Source: Henricia sp. BOLD:AAB3569 | Lineage: Eukaryota; Echinodermata; Asteroidea; Spinulosida; Echinasteridae | DNA length: 64,000 nucleotides | NCBI GenBank assembly: GCA_037783545.1 | Contig: JBBELK010000515.1 | Location: 310,001-374,000, forward strand | Direction: 5' to 3' | Shown: one piece after another, positions 9,301 through 21,100 of the stretch | Position numbering within the stretch: position 1 is the stretch's first letter | How the letters are laid out: every line of letters starts with the position of its first letter | Made by a program: the position numbers and the translations under genes | The notes under the pieces: generated by a model | Told to the model about the DNA's origin: nothing | Database searches by the model: none | Seen by the model: only the letters and a program-made list of their open reading frames with translations

Positions 9301-10851
9301 TATGGAGCTTTTATCATATAAGCCATGTTCATATTGGACATATTTTACCAAGACAATACAGCATAACATTCCTGTCTTAATTTTGCTTATTATTCATATT
9401 ATTTTTTTTTTTAACATACATGTACATGTGATTATAGACTGCCGAAGTGAATACATCATCTTTTGTTAGTTGCCTAGGCAATGGCTCTGCACTAAAAATA
9501 ACTGAACCGTGTCCCTGTGCTTTTGCAATGGTACTTTTTCCGATTGCCATGATGTTTAGAGCCAATTACAATGGCAATCATGTCACACTTTGGCTGTCTA
9601 TTAACATTGAGACCAGTTTAAGGGGGAAGGGGGTGCGGGGAACAATTGATGCATAATATTCAAACCTGCTATTAAGGCCACCTTGATAAAGAGGCCACCT
9701 GTCTATAGTGGCCACCCATCTTTGGTCCCAAAGGACATGTGTATAATGCTAATGCAACCTTCATTAAGTGGCCACCTGTTTATAGTGGCCAGTTTTTTAC
9801 GGTCCTGAGTGTGGCCTCTTTGTACAATATGTGGATATTCATAAAGCGTACATATCATATTGTGCTTCACATTTTTACCCCTGGTCATAGGGCTCTGTAA
9901 TAGCATTCCATAATTTAACCTCAACTTCCTGGGAAGTATGCAACCCTGGCTGCCTGTTGGGCGCTCGTGAGCTAACCAAATACCTTCACTACCCTTGCTC
10001 CTGGGTGGAGACTGGAGAGACGAATTGTGTGTTAAAGTACTTTGACCAAGTACACATGCATAATGAACTCGGCTTGAATTCGAGCCTACTCACTACCTGC
10101 AAATGTCGGTGAAAATCGGTCAAAAAAAAAGTATAATGCAGAAACGCACAAATTTATGATCCATACTTAATACGTTCAAGAATTGTGCCCAAAATGTGCC
10201 TTAAAACCTTATAACTGTGAATCGTATATGTGTATAGAATTGAAAGGGAAAAGTAAATGTTGTAATTCACAAAATTCTGTGAGTTGCACAGAGGAAGCAA
10301 TATTAGGGTGTTCCCATGGTCAGTAAAATTGCCGAACTCGGTCAGCGACGTCGCTAGACCATTTTAAATGGGGGAGGCGGTGTGACCAACTAAAATTTGC
10401 CGACGGCTGCTGGGCCTTCGCGATATAGCCGTGGCGTTTTGATGAGTGGTGCTGTATCACTTGAATTATTTTCAATTTCTTAATTTGGCTGACGGCACCA
10501 TCATGAATTTGCAGACAAAATTAATGATGGGGGGCAGGTGTGTCACACCACCACACCCCCACATTCCCCCCTCCCCCCTCCTCTAGCGACGCCGCTGAAC
10601 TCGGTTATATATACAAGTGCATGTATGTAACCTACTTGTTACCAATGTAAATGTTTATAAATCTACTATCGTAGACCATTTTGACATGAACATAGTTTGG
10701 ATGTGCTCGACCGTGCAAACCGTTCCAGCATATCTCGACTGCAGTTGGTTGCTGCCTTCATGTGAAAGGCATTCTAATCTGCTATTGGCCCGTTTCTCCA
10801 ACAAGCTCCAATAAAGTCCAGCGATAGAATCATGTTCAAACAAGTTCCAAC

Positions 10852-11343
10852 TAAACTCCTAAAAAAAGTTCGGAAAGTCAAGTTTGACTGACGATTTCTC
10901 TCTTGTTGCGAAATTTTTTTTTTTTTGAATTTTATATCATTGGAAAGCCCTGTTATTATTCTTTACAATGACGTGTCATTTGTTATGATTAAGCAATTGG
11001 GGGATGTGCAGCACAGCTGAATATGGGGGTTGGGTGTAAAGTGAAATGTCACAAAATGCATTGCTATTGTCAAAAAGTGCATTGACACATTCCCATCCTC
11101 CAAGCAAAAGGGGAATGCACTGCATGACAATAGCAGTGAATTTTGTGACATTTCACTTTCCACCCACCCCTGTATTCCGCTGTATTGCACATCCCCAAAT
11201 TGCTTAATCATAACAAATGACACATCATCGTAAAGAGGGATAACAGGGCTTTCCAATGATATAAAATTCAAGGAAAATTATTTTGCAACAAGAGAGAAAT
11301 CGTCAGTCAAACTTTACTTTCCGAACTTTTTTTGAGGAGTTTA
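10852..11343. mobile_element. TAAACTCCT inverted-repeat element, copy 1
   Basis: About 60-bp terminal repeats (AGTCAAGTTTGACTGACGAT, then TTCTCTCTTGTTGC) that read inverted at the right end. The interior is itself palindromic around AAAATGCATTGCTATTGTCA. Copy 2 is at 31793-32279. Confidence 0.88.
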
Positions 11344-12169
11344 GTTGGATGTTGTTGGACGATGTCTGGAGTGACGCCTACACCATCCAACTTTTCGCCG
11401 GCCGACATCGTCAGACACGTGTTGGACCTTGTTGGGCAACAAATGTTGGTTCGTGTAGATAGGCCTTCATGGTCACAACATGCCTCATTCAAAACGGGTC
11501 AAATTTGACTGACGAAAATCCACAATAACTTTAATTCCAAGAGCCTTCATTTTAAAGAGGTTTTTCCCACAAGCTCTTTCAACATGAAATAAAAATTTAT
11601 ATGATAAGAGCCCTTTGAAATTTGGGTGAATCTGCATACCCTCGGTAAAAATGCTGAAAAAGGGCAGAAAATTTGCATGAGACAAAATTAAAGTTAACTG
11701 TTTTTTCTGACATATGTCAATCTTAATATTTTCCAATGAAATCAATATTAAACCAACACATTGTGTATATATACCTAAGGGGAAATAATAATTATAGATT
11801 TGTAAAATATGGGTGCATATTTTTATTAATGCATCCACATGTAACAAATTACTTTATTCTTACAAAAGAATTTATTATTCGGGTTTTTCCAAATATCAAA
11901 ATTTAGAATTTACTGATAAATAATTACTTGATGTAATTGTTTTAAATGTTTGCTGTTGCTGTTTTTATATTTGAAAATGTATTTAAGCTTTTCATTGTAA
12001 GACTGGATGGTAATTTAACAAAAGAGGGCGCTATAAACAGATCGATTTGCAAATTAAAACCCCTTGAAAAGGTTGAGACCTGTTCATATCATGTTGCATA
12101 TCAATGGAAAGCTCATTCATTGCCTTTCACAATGACGCCACATTTGTAAGTTTGTTTGTTTGTTCAGTA

Positions 12170-12309
12170 TTAAAGGCACAGGCTCGTCAGCAATGCGCCC
12201 GCGCCAAATTCGTGCCACGAAATACGCAGCTCCATACCTTGTATAGAGCTGCGTATTTCAAGGCACGAATTTGGCGCGCACGCATTGCTGACGAGCCTGT
12301 GCCTTTTAA
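12170..12309. mobile_element. TTAAAGGCACAGG foldback MITE, copy 1
   Basis: A near-perfect hairpin of about 140 bp. AGGCACAGGCTCGTCAGCAA is mirrored at the other end, and CCAAATTCGTGCCACGAAAT inside. TTAA is at both ends. Copies 2-5 are at 34709-34851, 36898-37038, 47627-47767 and 48213-48352. Confidence 0.92.
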
Positions 12310-12618
12310 AGGAAGGGACAACACTTGTTTGAAGTTATCAACGAATTTAATCAAAAATATTACCGATGTATTGCCCGGTACATACACCTTCATGAGAATC
12401 GGAGAATCTTGTTTTCAAAGTCGGCAACCCAATCAATTTTGATGATAAACTCTGCAACTATGTGCTGCGCCATATTTGAAATTTTGAAAGGGATGATGAC
12501 GACGACTCCCATACGCCGTGAAGTATGTAAAAATCTGTCGTGTCCTGATTCACGATGGCGACAAACATGAAACGTACAGAGTTAGGCAACCCTTTGCAAG
12601 TGTTGTCCCTTCCTTTAA
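12306..12618. mobile_element. TTAAAGGAAGGGAC element, copy 1
   Basis: TTAAAGGAAGGGACAACACT at the left and AGTGTTGTCCCTTCCTTTAA at the right. It shares its left TTAA with the foldback MITE before it, so one inserted into the target duplication of the other. Copy 2 is at 32595-32971. Confidence 0.88.
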
Positions 12619-13037
12619 ACATTTACTCCAGAAATATTTGTTAGAAATTTCACAAGATCTTTTATTCTTTTGTTTATTCTGTTGTCTTTCAGGAGCAAAA
12701 ATGGCTGGACATTTTGAGGAAAAAGTTCGCTTTATTATTATAACTAGACAAACAATATTTCATAGTCATTGAAGTTTCGAAAATGTTCCAAATACATGTA
12801 ATTTGTACAAATTAGGATCATATTAAATAAGTTATGTTTATTTCGTTTTGAATGTTATAGTTAATATTTCTGATTATTAATCTGGAAAAAAAAGAATATT
12901 TTGCTAAGAAAACATTACTGGAGGTGGTATATTATAGCCTTGTATAATATTGACAAGTCATTTAAATGAAAGGAAAAAACGAGATTAAATCTTATTCAGA
13001 CCCAGGAACTATTTCATTGTGTGATATTGTTGGTGGT

Positions 13038-13473
13038 TTAAAGGCAGTACATCATTGGTAATCTCGAAAATCAGAAATGTTCACAGATTTACATCTAACT
13101 TACACAATATGAACATGATGACCGTAGAAAACTTCCCCTGAAATAGTTTTGTCTGAAGTGCTATAGTCTTTGAGAAATTATAGTAAAACAATTAGTTTTC
13201 GTATCATGAGATGAAAATTCAATTCGCCCCAAAACCATTTCGCCCAAATGCCACTTCACCCCAAAACCACTTCGTGGTTCAGGGCGAAATGGTTCAGGGC
13301 GAAGTGGTTTTGGGGCGAAATGACTACAAACCCTTTTTTGACTGTTTTCTCAAAAGTTAGACGAAGTACGGAGCTGGTTTTTGCTCAGGTTGGTTTTAAT
13401 CATGCATATCTTCAATCACACAGGGGGATAAAACTATTTGTAACAGTTTACCAATCATGTATACTATCTTTAA
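13038..13473 (+). mobile_element. TTAAAG element with TTCGCCC repeats, copy 2
   Basis: TTAAAGGCAGTACATCATTG at the left and CAATCATGTATACTATCTTTAA at the right. This copy has the fewest internal CACTTCG units. A partial second right end (TAAAGATAG, then CCTACATGATTGGTAAACTG) follows directly. Confidence 0.82.
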
Positions 13474-14149
13474 AGATAGAGTTGGCCTACATGATTGGTA
13501 AACTGTTTATAAAAGCGTTATTTCCACTCGTGATTAAAAGCCTATGTTGATAAAAACTGCCTTGTAGAAATTTCAGCCATATAGATGCAGTAATCCTTCA
13601 AAACCTGACAAATACATATATATGTTTTTGTGTTGAGTTAATGATGAATGGTGAAAAAGTCGTCTGCAGACAATTTTTCACGGGGAAAAAAATCATGTGG
13701 TGTTTGTATCAACACTTTAGGTTGGGTTTTTCTTGTCAACTTTTGGTAATGGCAAATGATGTATTGGGGCATTACCCACGCACACTTGTGCTGTAGTAGT
13801 TGCACGTACAAGCGTAAAATAATCAATTTATTTCTCTGAAATAGACACATTACTCAAATATGTATTTTGCTGTGGTTTTCGCTGACGCCACCTAGCCCAG
13901 GTTGGACGTCGTCTTCATTGCATTACGAGTGACGTCCAGGTCACGATGTCTCTAAACAGGGGGACTGAAACTTGCACATAAATGTTTGAGCTATTTTACC
14001 TTTTAGTGGACGTCGAATTGATGTCCGTATATCCTTTGCGTCTTCAGTTACAGGAACGGAAGGTTTAATTGTCGTATATACCAAATTTGATGAACAAAAT
14101 AGTGAAATCTAAGGCACAACATAACGTTAAAGTTCAGAGAAAGAAATAA

Positions 14150-14315
14150 CAGCTGCCGTCGCGTCACGCATCGTGAAGTTTGGATAGGCTTGCGCGTGCG
14201 GCGTCACGATTTCAGGCACGCAATGCGCCGAGGCCATGGCCCAGTTCAGTTGCGACGCGCGCACAGCCGGCCGCGCCGGCACGCGGACGCGGGACTAGAC
14301 TACGCGCGCGGTGAG
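14150..14315. other. CpG-dense patch upstream of TIMM13
   Basis: Roughly 165 bp with many CpG, CGCGCG and GCGTCACG motifs (GCCGTCGCGTCACGCATCGT at the start) in an otherwise AT-rich region. It begins about 870 bp before the TIMM13 ATG. It could be a promoter element or part of a repeat; no transcript evidence is available. Confidence 0.35.
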
Positions 14316-15023
14316 AACAAAATAAGCTGAACGTAACTTGGCTGTAGTAGGCCTAGTGGATTATTTGTGCACAAATATATAGCAAATTAGCGTGACTTTT
14401 TGCCGTTTTCCTCCGGAATATGCAGTTCGGTGATGTGTAGTGGATTTCTAAACCCGGCAATCCCAAAGATTAGGACACATGGAACTTTGTTAGCACATTA
14501 CTGGCTTCCTGCACAAGGTAGAAATATTGATTTTTTTGGTTACAAAAATTTTCACCCTGTTTTTGGAACTTCATATTCTGTATCCCCATGTAGTACAGTA
14601 TGCGGTACAGAGTCCAACCTGGGCTAGCTAGACGCCACCCACCACGCCCTCTCTCCGCTATATGCTGCCACATATCAGACCGAGTGACTCTCCTCCTGCC
14701 GCCCCCATACCTCAACACACTATTCCCTTTTGTTAACGTACGACTCCCTCCCCCTAAAACCTGAAAGGAAATTCCTTGGATGTTTTACACACAATAGGGG
14801 AACAATGGAAGGGGAAGTCACTCAGTCTCATATCTTGCACCAAATGTACTTTTGTCTGGACTGGTTCCCAGTCTATGTGGAACATGTGGACAGGAAAACC
14901 AGTCTAAGGTTGGCGATATTCAATATAGAGAGGGCGCAATACTAGTGCACATGTTCAGCGGTAGAGTTTCGACAGAGCTCAGCCCCAAAGTTTTCGTAGT
15001 TTTCCCTTAAAAATACCCTAGCA

Positions 15024-15149
15024 ATGGACGGCTTTTCGTCCTCGCCGGCCCCGGCAGGCGGCAACAAGTTAGACAGTGCTCAGAGGGGGCAGATTATGGA
15101 TCAAGTTAAGACGCAGATTGCTTTAGCCAATGCACAGGAACTTCTTCAG
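15024..15149 (+). CDS. TIMM13: TIMM13 exon 1
   Basis: 42 codons, [13 protein letters not shown] to NAQELLQ, donor CAG|GTAGGA. Positions 2-16 are a flexible Ser/Ala/Gly segment; the helix with [13 protein letters not shown] follows. The large palindrome begins 13 bases after the donor. Confidence 0.97.
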
Positions 15150-18100
15150 GTAGGACTGCTGATACTTCCAAATACTGAAAGCCGTCCAGATCAAACTGTA
15201 CGGCTTTCAAGAGCAGCATTTTTCCCCCCATCAAAACCGTTGGCAAAATGGAATCTTTAGTTTACTCATTTTACAGGAAATTGCTATTTTTGGTAAAATA
15301 TGAATCTCCACACGTTCTACATACCTCCCTGGCTGAAATTGTCTGAATAGTGGCGTACATTCGTCCGTAAAACCCGAATCTTTCAGGAGCAATCATACCG
15401 CATGACTTGTAGAATTTTTCCCCTTTTCAAGATGGCGGATGTAGACTCGGCGCAGTCGTTCTTTCGGCCACCAGCACGTACTAGCACGGTACAGACAAGG
15501 GGGGCGCTGTTCACATTTATTCGCTCTTGCCTGTGGGCATGTACCGTTCCGCCGGCCGGCGCTCCGCTGGCGAATCCACAGTCACTGACGCGAGTACACG
15601 TTAAAAATGTGATATATTTCCTCATGGCTTGCATCTCTGAATTGTTTATATATTTTTGTAAATTGATAGTTAGAAAACCTACAAGCTGTTTAATTATCGA
15701 CCAATTACTCTCAAAATGATTGTCCATGTATGACAATTGCGTTGTTTACACGTTGCCAATGTCTCTCAACTACGAATGAAGTATGATTTTTTCTTCAGCA
15801 ATTCCGTTAGATGACGAAAAATATTGCCACCCAACTCCCCTTCCCTCCCTCCCAATTAAACAAATTGTAAAACAAAAATCAGAAAGGACTCGATAAGAAC
15901 CACAGAACCTCTCGAAACTATACAATTCCAGGCGCCTATAGCTTTTGAGTAAGGATGCCGCCAACTTTTTTAAGCACCTGCAGCCGATTTCACGAAGCAT
16001 TGCGCAGCTTGCGCAACTTTTGACAAATGGCGCAAGCTTCATAGCCTGCGTGTTATCTTCGGAAGAATGTTGCGCAACTTACGCAATAAAATGTTGCGCA
16101 AGTGGGTTTACGCAGTGCGTTATGATTCGTGAAATCGGCTGCAGGTGCTTAAAAAAGTTGGCGGCATCCTTACTCAAAAGCTATAGGCGCCTGGAATTGT
16201 ATAGTTTCGAGAGGTTCTGTGGTTCTTATCGAGTCCTTTCTGATTTTTGTTTTACAATTTGTTTAATTGGGAGGGAGGGAAGGGGAGTTGGGTGGCAATA
16301 TTTTTCGTCATCTAACGGAATTGCTGAAGAAAAAATCATACTTCATTCGTAGTTGAGAGACATTGGCAACGTGTAAACAACGCAATTGTCATACATGGAC
16401 AATCATTTTGAGAGTAATTGGTCGATAATTAAACAGCTTGTAGGTTTTCTAACTAACTATCAATTTACAAAAATATATAAACAATTCAGAGATGCAAGCC
16501 ATGAGGAAATATATCACATTTTTAACGTGTACTCGCGTCAGTGACTGTGGATTCGCCAGCGGAGCGCCGGCCGGCGGAACGGTACATGCCCACAGGCAAG
16601 AGCGAATAAATGTGAACAGCGCCCCCCTTGTCTGTACCGTGCTAGTACGTGCTGGTGGCCGAAAGAACGACTGCGCCGAGTCTACATCCGCCATCTTGAA
16701 AAGGGGAAAAATTCTACAAGTCATGCGGTATGATTGCTCCTGAAAGATTCGGGTTTTACGGACGAATGTACGCCACTATTCAGACAATTTCAGCCAGGGA
16801 GGTATGTAGAACGTGTGGAGATTCATATTTTACCAAAAATAGCAATTTCCTGTAAAATGAGTAAACTAAAGATTCCATTTTGCCAACGGTTTTGATGGGG
16901 GGAAAAATGCTGCTCTTGAAAGCCGTACAGTTTGATCTGGACGGCTTTCAGTATTTGGAAGTAGGACTGCTGACTGTTGTGCTGGTCAACTCGGTCCCAA
17001 TGTAGCGGTCGCTAGTAGTAACACCCACTTTACTAATGGAACAGTCCACCTTGTTTGCCCTTTATGTTAATAAGGTTCTAGGTGAGATAGCAAAGCATGC
17101 TGGGATAGTCTTGTTGTTGTTGCCAAGATGGCTGAAGTGAACCACGATGTTAAATAAACCAATGTTCCAATCTGTGTTTTAATCGTTACAAATTCGCATT
17201 TGGATTCCTGTTTGTGTGCCTGAGCAATCTTATAGTAACGAAGATCCCGTTACACTGGCGTAGTCGGCAGGATTAGCACTAAGGACCCGCGATTTTTGTG
17301 GATTATATCGGATTGTACTCACCATTTTTTATCGTCAACGTCAACCAATCCCGATCACGTCGCATCGGAAAACTTTGTATAAACATCTCGGATTACTAAA
17401 GGCCTCGCCCAAGTCAGTAATTTATTTTTTTTGAACGAGAAAATCTTCTCTCACGTTGTCATATACAAACTTTTGAAGCCAAAGTAAATGTGGACCTCGG
17501 TTATTTGTTACACAGTTTAGTGACCGCCCTTCGTGTCCGTCGACTGCGGTAAGCCACGCCCACTTCGTACATGTGCCTTCATGATTGTGTGGTTTTGACA
17601 ATTTTTGTTATCTCCTACAAGTCCATGGTCTAAGTAGTAAGTTGCTAACAATGTCACTGTCAGATGCTAGTAGAGCCGTATACTTACGCAGGTTCACTGC
17701 TGAGCATATTTGTAGATTATGCAACTTAAACAACATAGACACCGCCAAAGTAAAAACCAAAGACGAACGAATCACATGTTTGTGTGAACTACCGCAACTC
17801 GTAGAAGACTCTACTCATGCTGCAACTGAATTTCTGTATAGCAGACTGTGAATATTGTTGCGAAACGTGTAAGCAGAAATCATGAACATGATGAATTGTC
17901 GACTTTCGCGGTGGTATCCTCCCTACCCTAGGATAGTGGCTGCCGTCAAGTGACGTCATTGCTGTTGCATGAACTGTATACCGTAACATTTTCATCTATG
18001 TTGAGTGACTTTCCACATTTTGTATGACTGTGACCTTTGTAAACCAAGATGGCTGACCGATCAACCCCTGAGTCGGCTCACAGCCTAGTATATTACCGTA

Positions 18101-21100
18101 TGTATCATTGTGTATATTGCCAAGTTGTGTGACACCAAGACGAAGCACGAGCCTTTCACCATGACCCATTCCTGCCCAATAACACTTGTTGACAGTGTGG
18201 GGGGAAGCTGCACCGGTCCCCATGTCGAGGCAGTCTTAGTTTAACGGCCGTGCCCGCGTCGCTGCCTTATTGGACACCGGATCCAGTTCTTCCCTCATCG
18301 CAAGTGAGCGGTATGAAAAGCTTCAACTTTCTGTCGTTATTAGAGGAATGCCACAATCCGTTCGGCAGCTGTCTGTATCAATCCAAAGGATGAACTTGAA
18401 GATTGGATACTATGCGACGAATGCGACTTGTGGTACATGTACCACCAGAAAAATGTCCACATCCTAAAGAAAAGTTCAGTGTGGGGAATAGCTGCACCGG
18501 TCCCCATGTCGAGGCAGTCTTTAACGGCCGCGTCCGCGTCGCTGCCTTATTGGACACCGGATCCAGTTCTTCCCTCATTGCAAAAGAGCTGTATGAATTA
18601 AGGCATGGACCCTATGTCATTCGCGAACTGTTAACTGGTGTGAACCTTAAACTTGCAAACTTGCAGAACCCTAAGAAAACCATCATTGTTCATGTTGGCC
18701 AGATCAAACCACTCACAGTGTGAGCCCCTTTAATGACTGTACACAAGACACATTGTACATGTTTGTTTTTCAAGTGTTTTAACATGTATTATAACATGTA
18801 ACATAATGTTGCTTATTCTTTAGTAGACTAAGATGAGTCTCTAACTCGGTGTTTTAGATGTTCAAGCCAAAAATGTGATTTTATACTTTATTGAACATTA
18901 TGATCCACATACTGATTTTATGCTAAATGAACATTTAAACTTGTGTAACCTGCTGGACGGTTTACAAAAAAAGATCACTGGATTTTGCCAGCAAATACAA
19001 AGATATTGATGTAGAAAAAGGACTTAAGTCAGCCAATATTTTTTTTTTCAGTTGAAAAGGTGAATACAATTGAACTGTACATGTGTGTATTTAATCTTGA
19101 TACATTTCATAAGTGAAACTTGCTTGGTAAATGTTTTCAGGTTTTTCTTAAAGAAGTTATTTAAATCACTCCCAGACCTACATGTATTCCACAACTTTGA
19201 GACACAGTCTAGGAGGGGGGAGTGTAGCGGTCGCTAGTAGTAACACCCACTTTACTAATGGAACAGTCCACCTTGTTTGCCCTTTATGTTAATAAGGTTC
19301 TAGGTGAGATAGCAAAGCATGCTGGGATAGTCTTGTTGTTGTTGCCAAGATGGCTGAAGTGAACCACGATGTTAAATAAACCAATGTTCCAATCTGTGTT
19401 TTAATCGTTACAAATTCGCATTTGGATTCCTGTTTGTGTGCCTGAGCAATCTTATAGTAACGAAGATCCCGTTACACCAAGTCAACATGGTCAACTTGGT
19501 CCCAAACCAACTCGGTCCCAGGTCAACTCGGTCCCAAACCAAATCGGTCTCAGGAATTGTTTCCGTATACATTGAACAAAGATTTGAAGGAAATTACCTC
19601 CAGGAATCGACAGATAATCTAATTTTAATATAGGCCTAAGCTAGGCCTACTTCCCACTTGCACTTTTGGGTGTTTTGTTAGTTTGTGTCAACTGGAATTT
19701 GACGAAAGTAATTATTGGAATCGATAGCTTGGATGATTTTAGAATATGAATATTTACATACATTTCCGTCGCAAAGACTTAGTTTTAGAGAAAAATCACG
19801 GAAAAAATATTGCATATGATTGCACGCAAAGCGGCCGGCCAGAAACCAAACGGATCATCACGCGCACGCCCTATTTCTTCGCGGGCCTCACACACTGCTC
19901 GGCTGGCAGCAGTTTCACACTCTTTTGTATGGAAGCGGGCGTGACAAAAACACAATTTTCATGGAAATGCAACTTTTGCGACGGAAATGTCAATGAAAAA
20001 GGTATTTCAAAATCATCCAAGCTATCGATTCCAATTATTATTTTCCTTAAATTTAAGATTTTGTAAGTTAACACTTTTCAGCCTGTCTCGTATGTTTTGC
20101 ACACAAGGTCTAAAGCCATGATCAACTTCCCAATTCTTTCCGAATCTTCGAATAAAAAATTGCGTCCAACGTTATTTTTCTTTATATTTTTCCTGTAAAC
20201 TTGTCAGCACTGCAGCATTGAAATTATTGAAATTGTCAGAGGATAGGCTCAAGAGCCAACCAGCATATAGCATAGACTAGTATGACGTCATGCCTAATCA
20301 CTAAATTTCAACTAAAGTTTACCAGAAAAATCCTTTAAAAAAATAACATTGGATGAGTTTTTTTTATTGTTTAGAAGATTCATTGGGAAAAACCAATCAT
20401 TGCACAGAATTCTTGAGAGAAGAACGACCTCCATGGTATGTTTTTCAAAGTATGATTTTGACCAACGTTAGATTTCTGACAAGTATAATAAAGTGACTAA
20501 GGTACAAAATCTAACACTGATGCGATGGTCAACGGGTATTTTTTTGCGAAGGACGTAAAGTGACGTTTTCCTGTCCAAAAGTTAACATAAAAGAGTCACT
20601 TTTAGCCTTCTTAAAGTAAACTTTTTGTATGTTTAACTTTTGCACCCCTTAGAGAATGACTGACAAGTGTTTCAAGAAATGCGTCAACAAACCCGGTACT
20701 TCGCTGGATTCCTCTGAACAGGTAACCATTAAACCACACCCAGTTTTACCCAAATGTGTTTGCTGCAAATGGGTTAGTCAAATTGAAATGATCTATTTAT
20801 TTCCCCGTTGCATTACATACATCTGGACTGCAATTAGTCTTTGTCAGATCCGCTGAATATTCGTAGCACCATTCGCTGGCAGAGTCGTGACGTTACATTG
20901 TGGGTGCTTGACCGTAACTATGGTTACTGGTTCACGCTGACTTTTTACATCCATTGTGTTTGCGCACAGTGCATTTTATTATTATTCTTTTAGAAGAAAA
21001 TATTTAAAAATAAGGACCATAATGACTTGCTCTACTCTCATAGCAATAGTACCATACCGCCTTATTTTGTGATCTTTGTAACAGAAAAACTCAACAGAAA

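Larger units (their letters stand above)
7692..15023. other. Intergenic region between the CIN85-like gene and TIMM13
   Basis: No convincing coding exon was found here. Long open frames coincide with inverted repeats. The transposons are listed separately. 9301-10851 holds fragments of a GGCCACCT-rich dispersed repeat (9670-9830) and a SINE-tail fragment (9885-10060). 11344-12169 and 13474-14150 hold nothing firm beyond partial repeats, and 14316-14940 likewise. The 3' UTR of the first gene must begin at 7692, but I saw no clear AATAAA to end it. Confidence 0.6.

Noticed and set aside
14400-14945. Possible upstream exon of TIMM13
   Set aside because: Tim13 begins normally at the ATG at 15024. 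The frames here have no family match, and 14764-14830 recurs at 34536-34590 as a repeat.
15402-16743. Mirror-image open frames of about 80-135 codons in the palindrome arms
   Set aside because: They exist in both arms on opposite strands because of the palindrome, have no recognisable domain, and overlap frames on the other strand.
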